This document shows, piece after piece, positions 57,284-64,000 of a stretch of 64,000 nt of DNA. Every line of letters starts with the position of its first letter. Positions within the stretch are counted from its first letter, which is position 1. The position numbers and the translations under genes were made by a program. Below the pieces are notes generated by a model. It saw only the letters and a list, made by a program, of their open reading frames with translations, did not search any database and had not been told where the DNA came from. The DNA is taken from NCBI GenBank assembly GCA_000818095.1, contig CP009416.1, positions 321,501-385,500 of the forward strand, read 5' to 3'. This stretch comes from Jeotgalibacillus malaysiensis. GTDB taxonomy: Bacteria; Bacillota; Bacilli; Bacillales; Jeotgalibacillaceae.

Positions 57284-57688
57284 ATGAAAAAGATAATGCT
57301 GACTTTATTTACTGTGCTGCTGCTCACAGGCTGTGGATGCACTGACGGGATGAGAGAAGGTAACAACATAACGATTCATATCAAAAATAACTCCGACTTA
57401 ACATTATATGGGATGGAAATCCACCTGCCGAATTCTTCACATACAGTACTGAATGCAAACGGTACAGAGATTAGTAGGGGTGAAGATCTGGTTATTCAGC
57501 TTTTAAAGGATGAAATGACGGGAGCTGAAAATAAATCCTTTGAAGTTTTTGCACTCGCTGATCAAAGTGGCCGAAATCGAATCCTTGTTGAAAATCCTTA
57601 CCGAATAGATTTCAGATCAGCACAAAGCTGGTATTTTGAATTAAATGGTGAAGGGGCAAAATCATTAGCGCTGAAAAAAGAAAAATAA
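57284..57688 (+). CDS. Hypothetical lipoprotein
   Basis: 134 residues from ATG 57284 (GAGGTG before). Lipobox Leu-Leu-Thr-Gly-Cys, then a small beta-rich domain. A second Cys two residues later (Cys-Gly-Cys-Thr). Not recognised. Confidence 0.65.
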   Translation: MKKIMLTLFTVLLLTGCGCTDGMREGNNITIHIKNNSDLTLYGMEIHLPNSSHTVLNANGTEISRGEDLVIQLLKDEMTGAENKSFEVFALADQSGRNRILVENPYRIDFRSAQSWYFELNGEGAKSLALKKEK

Positions 57689-57787
57689 ATGATCCGTATA
57701 GATACAATCTCCAGAAGTAAAATGGGATTGGAAATAAATCTCTCTTAATGGTAAAATAATGGAAATGAAAAGTTTGGGGTGAATGAA

Positions 57788-58018
57788 GTGGAAAAATTGA
57801 TCATCGGTCTGATCATCGGCATCATTGTCTCTATCATCGTCATCGACCATAAAGGCATTGCTTATCAGCTCGCCGGAATAGGGGAAACAAAGCCGACAAG
57901 TCTTGCACAGTTGGATCTTACTTATGGGCTAAGTGTCATATTCATCACTGCTGTATGTACGGTTGGCGTCTACTTTTTCAGTCATTACATAACAAAAAAA
58001 CAAATCGAAGCAAAATAA
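57788..58018 (+). CDS. Small two-span membrane protein
   Basis: 76 residues from GTG 57788 (GGGGTGA upstream). Spans at about 3-20 and 46-66 with a basic end. Not recognised. Ends in a terminator. Confidence 0.6.
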   Translation: MEKLIIGLIIGIIVSIIVIDHKGIAYQLAGIGETKPTSLAQLDLTYGLSVIFITAVCTVGVYFFSHYITKKQIEAK

Positions 58019-58043
58019 AAAGACGCGCAGCTGGCGTCTTTTT
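58016..58043. terminator. Bidirectional terminator
   Basis: AAAAAGACGC and GCGTCTTTTT arms around a seven-base loop. Confidence 0.9.
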
Positions 58044-58050
58044 ATGCTTT

Positions 58051-58230
58051 TTACCACTCGTCCTCACGCTTTTTTTCAGTCTTCTTTTTTGCCATGAAAA
58101 AAGCCAGCGCAACGAGAGGAATAAAAATGAAAAACGGAATTTGAATATGGCTCTGTGTAATGAAAGCAAGCCCTAGTAAAATCGCTGCACCAATGATGAG
58201 ATACAGACAGCCTCTGCCGAACGTCTCCAC
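58051..58230 (-). CDS. Small membrane protein, 59 residues
   Basis: GTG 58230 with AAAGGAGC upstream. Two hydrophobic segments, Leu-Ile-Ile-Gly-Ala-Ala-Ile-Leu-Leu-Gly and Phe-Phe-Ile-Phe-Ile-Pro-Leu-Val-Ala-Leu, and a strongly charged end Lys-Lys-Lys-Thr-Glu-Lys-Lys-Arg-Glu-Asp-Glu-Trp. It starts 5 bp after the stop of the monooxygenase gene and is co-transcribed with it. Confidence 0.68.
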   Translation of the reverse strand: METFGRGCLYLIIGAAILLGLAFITQSHIQIPFFIFIPLVALAFFMAKKKTEKKREDEW

Positions 58231-58235
58231 AATCT

Positions 58236-59330
58236 TCAGCTCCTTTCCTGTGAAAAAGGAGAGTCTCCTAACAGTATATCAACTTCACTTATGACCCGTG
58301 TCACTAATTCTCTAACAGATTCACTCTTTGCAAGCCTCGGACTCTGACCTGACCACAAGGACAAAAACTCACTATTATTCTGTTGCCCGGCAGCCTGCCG
58401 AATCGGTTTTGTCAGGCTGTTCGTGATCGGAAAGTCAGGCATCAGGTATTGCTCCTGCTGCATTGCCAGTGTATAGGTGTTTTGAATGCCACGTGCCCAT
58501 TTGCCGGAGAAGGCACGCGTCAGGATCACTTCATCTTCAGTGGTTGATAGGATTTTGTCTTTATGTAATGAATGAGCCCCGCTTTCACTCGTTGTCAGAA
58601 ATGCTGTCCCCATTTGAACGGCTTGAGCACCAAGCATAAGAGACGCAGCGATCCCACGACCCTCCATAATCCCGCCAGCAGCAATTACAGGAATGTTGAC
58701 AGCGTCTGAAACCTGTGGAATGAGTGACATCAGTCCAATCATGCTTTCTTCCTGATGGTGCAGGAAATTCCCTCTATGTCCACCAGCTTCACTGCCCTGA
58801 ACGGTGACTAGATCCATTCCGGCTTTCTCGCATGCAATGGCTTCACTGACAGTCGTTGCCGTTCCAATTAACACAGTGCCATTTTCTTTAAGCCGCTTTA
58901 CAACATCCTCAGAAGGGAGCCCGAATGTAAAAGAACAGACGGGTACGCTTGTGGAAATGATGACATCTATTTGCTGATCAAACGTTTGTTTTAACTTGTC
59001 GAAGCTTTTGATAGAAGCACGCTGTTGATCAAGACCAAGCACTGAACGAAAAGGATTCAGGCGTTCCTGTGCTTCCTGCACCTCGCCCTGATCAATTGTG
59101 AAAGGCTTTGGTACAAACAGATTGACACCAAACAGGGGTGTTTCTTTTTGTATTTCAAGAATCTGCTCATGTAGTTGTTCTGCTGATAAATAACCAGCTC
59201 CAATCATCCCGAGGCAACCTGCCTTTGATGCTTGAGTCACAAGAGTCGTTGTTGTCACACCACCAGCCATTGGTGCCTGAATAATTGGATGCCGGATGCC
59301 TAGAATCTTTGTACATTCATTTTGAATCAT
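58236..59330 (-). CDS. Nitronate monooxygenase
   Basis: 364 residues, FMN TIM barrel: Pro-Ile-Ile-Gln-Ala-Pro-Met-Ala-Gly-Gly-Val near the start, Val-Gln-Gly-Ser-Glu-Ala-Gly-Gly-His-Arg-Gly at about 180-190 containing the conserved His, Ala-Ala-Gly-Gly-Ile-Met-Glu-Gly-Arg-Gly at about 217, and Met-Gly-Thr-Ala-Phe-Leu. It oxidises nitronates such as propionate-3-nitronate. A small membrane gene follows in the operon. Confidence 0.92.
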   Translation of the reverse strand: MIQNECTKILGIRHPIIQAPMAGGVTTTTLVTQASKAGCLGMIGAGYLSAEQLHEQILEIQKETPLFGVNLFVPKPFTIDQGEVQEAQERLNPFRSVLGLDQQRASIKSFDKLKQTFDQQIDVIISTSVPVCSFTFGLPSEDVVKRLKENGTVLIGTATTVSEAIACEKAGMDLVTVQGSEAGGHRGNFLHHQEESMIGLMSLIPQVSDAVNIPVIAAGGIMEGRGIAASLMLGAQAVQMGTAFLTTSESGAHSLHKDKILSTTEDEVILTRAFSGKWARGIQNTYTLAMQQEQYLMPDFPITNSLTKPIRQAAGQQNNSEFLSLWSGQSPRLAKSESVRELVTRVISEVDILLGDSPFSQERS

Positions 59331-59516
59331 GTCATCACCTCTGCCATTTTAGTTCCAGTATACAGGTCAGTGATAACGGATGATACCCGGATATGACTTG
59401 TTTTACATAATGTGCAAATAAGCATTCCTTGCACCGGAGATATGACGGAACGGCCTTTAAAGGTTACGATTAAAAGAGTAAATAGATTGCTGGATTGTTC
59501 ATATTGAGGTGAAAAA

Positions 59517-60170
59517 ATGAAAAAGTGGAGCGGCTTTATATTAATTGCCGTTATTGTTGCGGGCTTAATTATACTGAACCAGACAGTACTTGATCTGTCT
59601 CCAGAAAGAATTCGTAACTGGATTTTATCAGTCGGAGTGCTGGCACCGATTTTATATGTAGTGCTTTACACATTCAGACCGTTTATTTTGTTTCCGGCGT
59701 CTGTGCTTTCACTTGCCGGAGGATTGGCTTTTGGACCTTTATACGGCACGCTTCTCACAATAACAGGTGCAACAGCAGGTGCAATCCTTGCCTTTATGTT
59801 TGCTAAGAAGGCAGGAGCAAAAAGAGTGGAGGAGAAACTTGGGCAAAGAGGAGAGAAGCTTCAGCATCAGCTTGAGCATAATGGGTTCCTGATCGTGCTG
59901 CTCCTGAGACTGGTACCAATTTTTAACTTTGATCTGATCAGCTACACAGCCGGTGCTTCTAAGGTCCGGTTGTTACCGTTTGCGCTTGCAACGGTGATCG
60001 GGATTGCGCCGGGTACGTTTGCGTATACATTTCTCGGATTCAGCACAGGGTCAAACAGCGCACAAACGATCATTTTAGCAGTGACGATTTTTGCTGTGAT
60101 TTTAATTATTCCACTATTATTTAGAAAAAAGATCAAGTCGTATTTACAGGGAAGGGCACAGGAGAATTAA
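59517..60170 (+). CDS. TVP38/TMEM64 family membrane protein
   Basis: 217 residues, six membrane segments. Phe-Arg-Pro-Phe-Ile-Leu-Phe-Pro-Ala-Ser-Val-Leu-Ser-Leu-Ala-Gly-Gly and Leu-Arg-Leu-Val-Pro-Ile-Phe-Asn-Phe-Asp-Leu-Ile-Ser-Tyr are the family (SNARE-associated/DedA-like) signature. DedA relatives move lipid carriers or lipids across the membrane. AGGTGA precedes ATG 59517. Single gene. Confidence 0.9.
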   Translation: MKKWSGFILIAVIVAGLIILNQTVLDLSPERIRNWILSVGVLAPILYVVLYTFRPFILFPASVLSLAGGLAFGPLYGTLLTITGATAGAILAFMFAKKAGAKRVEEKLGQRGEKLQHQLEHNGFLIVLLLRLVPIFNFDLISYTAGASKVRLLPFALATVIGIAPGTFAYTFLGFSTGSNSAQTIILAVTIFAVILIIPLLFRKKIKSYLQGRAQEN

Positions 60171-60252
60171 ACTGCCAAAAGCAGTTGCTTCAGATATTTG
60201 ATCGGTCCTGCTAAAATAACGTTAGTCTTATTAATTCAAGCAGGGAGTCGTT

Positions 60253-60507
60253 ATGAAAAAGATTTTAGTTATTTTAGGTGTAGTAGCTGTCGTTGTTATC
60301 GGAGGAATTATAGCGTATAACGTAATGAATGAAGAGCCTAACGTCCAGGTGATTCTGGATCATACAGATAACACCTACGTGTTACCTGAGTGTTTTGAAC
60401 AGGATGAACCGTCGAACTATATCGAGCAGTCTGATATGGAGCGGGCAGTTGAATTGAATTATCAGCCCGGCGGTTCATGTACAGAGTCTGCAGTCTCAGG
60501 GGAATAG
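60253..60507 (+). CDS. Small anchored extracytoplasmic protein
   Basis: 84 residues: N-terminal span 4-22, then about 60 outside residues with two Cys (Pro-Glu-Cys-Phe and Gly-Ser-Cys-Thr) that could form a disulfide. GCAGGGAG precedes the ATG. Not recognised. Confidence 0.6.
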   Translation: MKKILVILGVVAVVVIGGIIAYNVMNEEPNVQVILDHTDNTYVLPECFEQDEPSNYIEQSDMERAVELNYQPGGSCTESAVSGE

Positions 60508-60510
60508 AGG

Positions 60511-60696
60511 CTAAAAACCGCTGTTCTCCCCACCACTTTCTCTATGAATGCTCGCAATGTGAGTTGAGTTGCTACCAGGGTTTGCGTCAGGTCGGGAAGA
60601 AGTGTGATGACTTGATGTGCGGCGTTTCTTTTGCCTACGGTCTGCGTAAAGACCCAGCAGGAGAACACCAGCGATAAAACTGAAAAAGATCCACAT
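60511..60696 (-). CDS. Small membrane protein with basic/polar tail
   Basis: 61 residues from ATG 60696 (AAAGGAG before). One membrane span (2-17), then Arg-Arg-Gln-Lys-Lys-Arg-Arg and a Ser/His/Asn-rich, low-complexity tail. Convergent to the preceding gene with only 3 bp between stops. Not recognised. Confidence 0.6.
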   Translation of the reverse strand: MWIFFSFIAGVLLLGLYADRRQKKRRTSSHHTSSRPDANPGSNSTHIASIHRESGGENSGF

Positions 60697-60864
60697 AAAG
60701 TTTGCTCCTTTCAGATTAGGGATTAAGTCATTATACCATATGTTGGATGTTGTGCTTGCTGACAAAAGATTTTTATGCATAATACCACTTATCTTACAAA
60801 AGCTATGATACATATTCCTACAAGGGATATGGTGCTAAAAACTTTTGAACAGAGGTGGTAAGAT

Positions 60865-61017
60865 ATGAGTTATAAAGATCGACTGGATCAGCATTCTCAG
60901 CTTTTTCACCGCAACTGGACAAGGCCAAAGCGGACGCATTCCCAGGTAAATGGGGAAACTGAGATGTCCCAGAGTACTTATATTCTCAAAAGGGATGTTA
61001 AAGCGCGTCAATCGTAA
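60865..61017 (+). CDS. Small soluble protein, 50 residues
   Basis: ATG 60865 with AGAGGTGGT upstream and a strong terminator overlapping the stop. Met-Ser-Tyr-Lys-Asp-Arg-Leu-Asp-Gln-His-Ser-Gln-Leu-Phe-His-Arg-Asn-Trp, basic, without membrane span. Likely real from its signals; family unknown. Confidence 0.62.
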   Translation: MSYKDRLDQHSQLFHRNWTRPKRTHSQVNGETEMSQSTYILKRDVKARQS

Positions 61018-61054
61018 AAAAGAAGGCTCAGATTTTGAGCCTTCTTTTTTAACC
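61016..61054. terminator. Bidirectional terminator
   Basis: AAAAAGAAGGCTCA and TGAGCCTTCTTTTT arms. It also serves the PAP2 gene. Confidence 0.9.
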
Positions 61055-61066
61055 TCAGAAAATGTA

Positions 61067-61756
61067 TTATAACTCTTTTTTCTTTTTCACACCGGATCGC
61101 CACAATGTGATTTCAAGGATCGCAATACATGTCACAAGCCAAGTCAGCCCCAGTGATAATCCGCCAATTACATCAGTGAAATAATGAACACCAAGTGGTA
61201 AACGGCTAAAGGCAATCAGCAGGATCAGAATGCCGAGTGCGATATTAATCATCCATTTTCCAAGCTTATTCATCCGGCTTCTGATGATCAGGTAAATGAT
61301 AAAGCCGTAAAAGACAATTGGTCCGGTGGAATGACCGCTCGGAAAGCTGTACCCGGTCCCGTCATATTGTTCAATCAGGTTCGGCCGGTCTCTGCCAAAA
61401 GCAGCCTTCAATCCTGTAATCAGAATTGAAATACCACCCATGGCGATAATGAAATAAATGATCCGCCATTTTTTCCGGTTATAAAAATAAGCGAGTACTG
61501 CAATCATGATAATTGAACCGGTTGTCAGTGCCCAGACGGATCCGAGCTCGGTGATAAAAGCGAAAAAGGCTGTTACGCCGGGCGTTGCGATACTGTCCGC
61601 AAATTGAGCTGCCTGCTGGTCAATGGCGAATTTTTCATTTTCCAATACATCTTCACCAAGTTCTGCGAAAATATAAAATCCTGCGCCAATGATGACCAGT
61701 GCAGTAACGATTAATATGTAGGTCCTTGCAGGGATCGCTTTCAGGGTTTCGAGCAT
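61067..61756 (-). CDS. PAP2-family membrane phosphatase
   Basis: 229 residues, six membrane spans. All three phosphatase motifs are present: Lys-Ala-Ala-Phe-Gly-Arg-Asp-Arg-Pro, Pro-Ser-Gly-His and Ser-Arg-Leu-Pro-Leu-Gly-Val-His-Tyr-Phe-Thr-Asp. Such enzymes remove phosphate from undecaprenyl pyrophosphate or phosphatidylglycerophosphate outside the membrane. Followed downstream by a shared terminator; upstream neighbour is the desaturase gene. Confidence 0.92.
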   Translation of the reverse strand: MLETLKAIPARTYILIVTALVIIGAGFYIFAELGEDVLENEKFAIDQQAAQFADSIATPGVTAFFAFITELGSVWALTTGSIIMIAVLAYFYNRKKWRIIYFIIAMGGISILITGLKAAFGRDRPNLIEQYDGTGYSFPSGHSTGPIVFYGFIIYLIIRSRMNKLGKWMINIALGILILLIAFSRLPLGVHYFTDVIGGLSLGLTWLVTCIAILEITLWRSGVKKKKEL

Positions 61757-61828
61757 ACTTTGACACGTCCTTTAAGTTTTACCTATGCATTCCCCAGAAT
61801 GGAAGGTAAGAAACGCATCAGAGCGCAG

Positions 61829-63319
61829 TTACTGAATTAACCTGCGCCCTGTGATGGAATGAAAGCAGTGATAGCCGCTGACTGATACGCCGATTGTACC
61901 GCCGCCTGGAAATACTGAATCTCCGCATAGCCAGAAGTTTTTAAGTGAGGTTCGGTGTGACAGACTAAAGAAAAGAGAGTGGGTTCTCGTCTGTGCAAAG
62001 CCGCCAACTACGCCTCCCGGACGATGCGGGTACTTCTCCCAGGCTTTCGGTGCACCGGGGTAAATATCGATAATCGCATCATCTATTGTTGGATAGTAGT
62101 GACGGATCGTCTGCAACATTTTTTCTGTGAACAGTGTCTTATTCAAATCATATTGAGATTTCGACTTCCAGCTTGCAAGGTTAATATGAGTACTGACTGT
62201 GAGCGTCCTGAAACCCTCAGGTGCACGCTTGCGGTCGTTTTTATCTGAAGCGGAAAGAAATAAATGATTGCCTTCATCATGACTGTTGCCTTCAGGGCTC
62301 ATGAGCTGCTGGAACAGTGGAAAATCTTCCGGCAGGTGCGTCTCATCCAGTGAAATATAAAGCGTCATCGTTCCCCATGTATCCTGCTTTGAACGCTTTT
62401 TTAAACCGGGTGAAAGCTGGCTATATAAGTCTTCGTTCAGGATCTTTGGCAGCGACTGTATCGGAGCATTACATATTACATGATCTGCAGTCCTGATATT
62501 ACCGCGATGATCCACAACTTCATAATGGTCTCTAACCTTCCTGATCTCAGTCACGCGTCTACCGAGAATCGCTTTTGCGCCGTTACGTTTCGCTGCATCG
62601 GCAAGATCATAAGCGAACTGATACAAACCGCCTTGCACGTAATAAGCACCTTCATGGTAAATGTCGAGTGCCAGCACGCCCATCAGCATTGCGCAATCTT
62701 TTGTCGTTGTCTGCATGCTATCGATCAGCTGTCCATCAAGAAAATGGATGAAGTCTTTGCATTCAAGTAGCCTGTGTTTTTTTAGCAGAGACTGAACGGT
62801 CTTGAAAAAGTCCGGCGTCAATGTAACATGAGTCGGCTTTAGAGAAGTTAATAACTCAAACGCTTCTCTGCCTGTTTTAATCGGTAAGATCGGCAGTTTC
62901 TTCATTAACAGGCGGATCTTAGCAGCCTTTTGATACACTTCTTTATAAAAAGCACCAATCGCATCACCGTAATCCGGGAAGGCCTGCTGCATGGCCTGTA
63001 CATGCTTTTGTCGGTCGGCATAGAAAGTCAGTGTACGTTCCCCGCGCTTAATTTTCATTACATCATCAAGTCTGAATGCGTCAGCCTTGATACCGAGGTG
63101 ACGAAACACTCTCTCGTGAATTCCGCCTTTTTCAAGTCCCATGCCAAGCGTTGCGCCAGATGCATACAAAAACTTATGGCGCTGAAACTTCCCGGCACAG
63201 CCGCCCCATTCCCTCGATGCTTCCAAAATGGTGACGCTTTTACCAGCCTGAGCAAGCAGCGCACCAGCAGTCAGTCCGCCGATCCCGCCACCGATCACAA
63301 TGATTTCTTCACGTGCCAT
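61829..63319 (-). CDS. Phytoene desaturase/retinol saturase-like FAD oxidoreductase
   Basis: 496 residues from ATG 63319 (AAAGGAG nine bases before). FAD Rossmann motif Gly-Gly-Gly-Ile-Gly-Gly-Leu-Thr-Ala-Gly at about 10-19, then Glu-Ala-Ser...Gly-Gly-Cys-Ala-Gly-Lys-Phe and the C-terminal Gly-Gly-Gly-Thr-Ile-Gly-Val-Ser-Val-Ser-Gly-Tyr. This is the CrtI/CrtO/RetSat family. No other carotenoid genes (crtM, crtB) lie in the window, so the substrate may be carotenoid or another polyene. Its neighbour upstream is a YwaF-like membrane protein. Confidence 0.87.
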   Translation of the reverse strand: MAREEIIVIGGGIGGLTAGALLAQAGKSVTILEASREWGGCAGKFQRHKFLYASGATLGMGLEKGGIHERVFRHLGIKADAFRLDDVMKIKRGERTLTFYADRQKHVQAMQQAFPDYGDAIGAFYKEVYQKAAKIRLLMKKLPILPIKTGREAFELLTSLKPTHVTLTPDFFKTVQSLLKKHRLLECKDFIHFLDGQLIDSMQTTTKDCAMLMGVLALDIYHEGAYYVQGGLYQFAYDLADAAKRNGAKAILGRRVTEIRKVRDHYEVVDHRGNIRTADHVICNAPIQSLPKILNEDLYSQLSPGLKKRSKQDTWGTMTLYISLDETHLPEDFPLFQQLMSPEGNSHDEGNHLFLSASDKNDRKRAPEGFRTLTVSTHINLASWKSKSQYDLNKTLFTEKMLQTIRHYYPTIDDAIIDIYPGAPKAWEKYPHRPGGVVGGFAQTRTHSLFFSLSHRTSLKNFWLCGDSVFPGGGTIGVSVSGYHCFHSITGRRLIQ

Positions 63320-63367
63320 TTGGTCCAACTCCTTTAACTAAAAGCTTAATAATTGAGGAAGAGGGGT

Positions 63368-64000
63368 TCAATTTTGAATACGCTCAGATGTTTTGTGATG
63401 AACCATTTTATTGCCAAGCCACCAGGTAATGATGAATACAATGAGTGCAGTGATTTCAAGCCCGATGATATAGATGATGCCATCACCGAAAATAGATAGG
63501 GCAGTATCGGAAGCAGGCGGGCCATTTAAAAAGAAATAGTTGCCGCCTGTGATACTGTTTGCCCACCAGATTCCGAGCGCGCAAAGGTTGAGCAGTGCCA
63601 GTGCATAGACAATCGAACTTTTTGGAAGTGTGTAATGATCACGTCTCAGCAGAAAAACGGCTGACAGCGGGATCGCCATATGCTGAATAAAGAACTTCCA
63701 GTAAAAGTAGTGCGGAAATGCATACGCCAGATCAGGTGTTAAAAGAGCGAAGATAGGCGGGAAGATCGCGATATAAAAATAGAAATAAAAGATTGGTTTG
63801 TTTGGTTTGAATAATAGGAACAAGCCGAAAAAAGTGCTGAATGAACAAAGCTGGAGCGGCAGGTAATTCGCTGCTTTCCAGATCCCGACTGACAGTGCCC
63901 AGATTTGATAACTGAGTTCAGAAATCACGAAGATGCCGGCAAAGAGGAGCGTCCACCGATTTGTATGTTTTACGAAGCCCTTCCATAGAAATAATCTCAA
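63368..64000 (-). CDS. YwaF/TIGR02206 family membrane protein (cut by window end)
   Basis: At least 210 residues, six or seven spans; the true start is beyond base 64000. Asn-Tyr-Leu-Pro-Leu-Gln-Leu-Cys-Ser, Tyr-Phe-Tyr-Trp-Lys-Phe-Phe-Ile-Gln-His and Gly-Gly-Asn-Tyr-Phe-Phe-Leu-Asn-Gly-Pro-Pro fit the TIGR02206 group. Function unknown. Probably in the same transcript as the desaturase gene, 48 bp away. Confidence 0.85.
   Translation of the reverse strand: MRLFLWKGFVKHTNRWTLLFAGIFVISELSYQIWALSVGIWKAANYLPLQLCSFSTFFGLFLLFKPNKPIFYFYFYIAIFPPIFALLTPDLAYAFPHYFYWKFFIQHMAIPLSAVFLLRRDHYTLPKSSIVYALALLNLCALGIWWANSITGGNYFFLNGPPASDTALSIFGDGIIYIIGLEITALIVFIITWWLGNKMVHHKTSERIQN

Noticed and set aside
1-64000. 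Transfer RNA, ribosomal RNA, prophage or insertion sequences
   Set aside because: I looked for acceptor/T-loop patterns, transposase motifs and phage structural genes and found none that I can support.

Overview
The window is 64 kb of an ordinary low-to-mid GC Firmicute chromosome. Strong AGGAGG-type ribosome sites, many GTG/TTG starts, Rho-independent terminators, a T-box leader, a CcpA-type cre box, ECF sigma promoters of Bacillus type and many Bacillus subtilis-like families (Fra/YdhG, YuxH, YwaD, YdhK, YozG, ClpP, YwaF) point to Bacillales. A marine or salt-associated Bacillaceae/Planococcaceae lineage such as Jeotgalibacillus is a guess, not shown by the sequence. I see no rRNA, tRNA, CRISPR array, prophage or intact insertion sequence.

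Layout. 1-13 kb: a peroxide pair (glutathione peroxidase end and OhrR-like MarR regulator), a secreted M28 aminopeptidase, many single metabolic or acetyltransferase genes, a Nudix-phosphotransferase fusion, a soluble PAS chemoreceptor, and a sigma factor-clpP paralog operon. 13-23 kb: an MFS transporter behind a T-box leader, an ECF-promoter-driven von Willebrand A lipoprotein with a partner, a second MFS gene behind an attenuator, an MFS remnant, an EAL-HDOD protein and the frataxin-like gene fra. 24-30 kb: a complete tripartite tricarboxylate transporter (tctCBA) with its CitA/CitB-type two-component system and a cre site. 30-37 kb: a coiled-coil protein, a serine hydrolase, a nucleotidyltransferase operon and an AAA ATPase-acetyltransferase pair. 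37-43 kb: a metal-stress-like island (YdhK lipoprotein, sialidase-like lipoprotein, OmpR-type two-component system, cysteine-rich four-helix protein, APC permease) tied together by a shared direct repeat. 43-64 kb: a glutamate/dicarboxylate symporter, small membrane proteins, a DUF2975-YozG pair, a second ECF sigma factor with a membrane partner, PadR, nitronate monooxygenase, TVP38, PAP2 and a carotenoid-desaturase-like oxidoreductase.

The strongest unexplained signals are regulatory and structural. (1) Five intergenic loci are built of degenerate repeats that all have a 21-bp period but three different cores (GACGGTAG, TGACC, TGATGGAAT). (2) The sigma factor at 11.6 kb ends in Ser-Leu-Ala-Ala, an ssrA-like ClpXP degron, and is followed by its own clpP paralog. 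(3) TGCAGAAA direct repeats with 11-bp spacing sit before three transcription units around the two-component system. (4) Two distant promoters share the palindrome TTTATTG-N5-CAATAAA placed identically over the -35 box, next to a YozG-type repressor gene. (5) A T-box whose specifier reads CAA (glutamine) precedes an MFS transporter. Gene decay is visible at three places: a half MFS gene, a P-loop kinase gene with its middle deleted, and a short membrane gene with a disrupted start.
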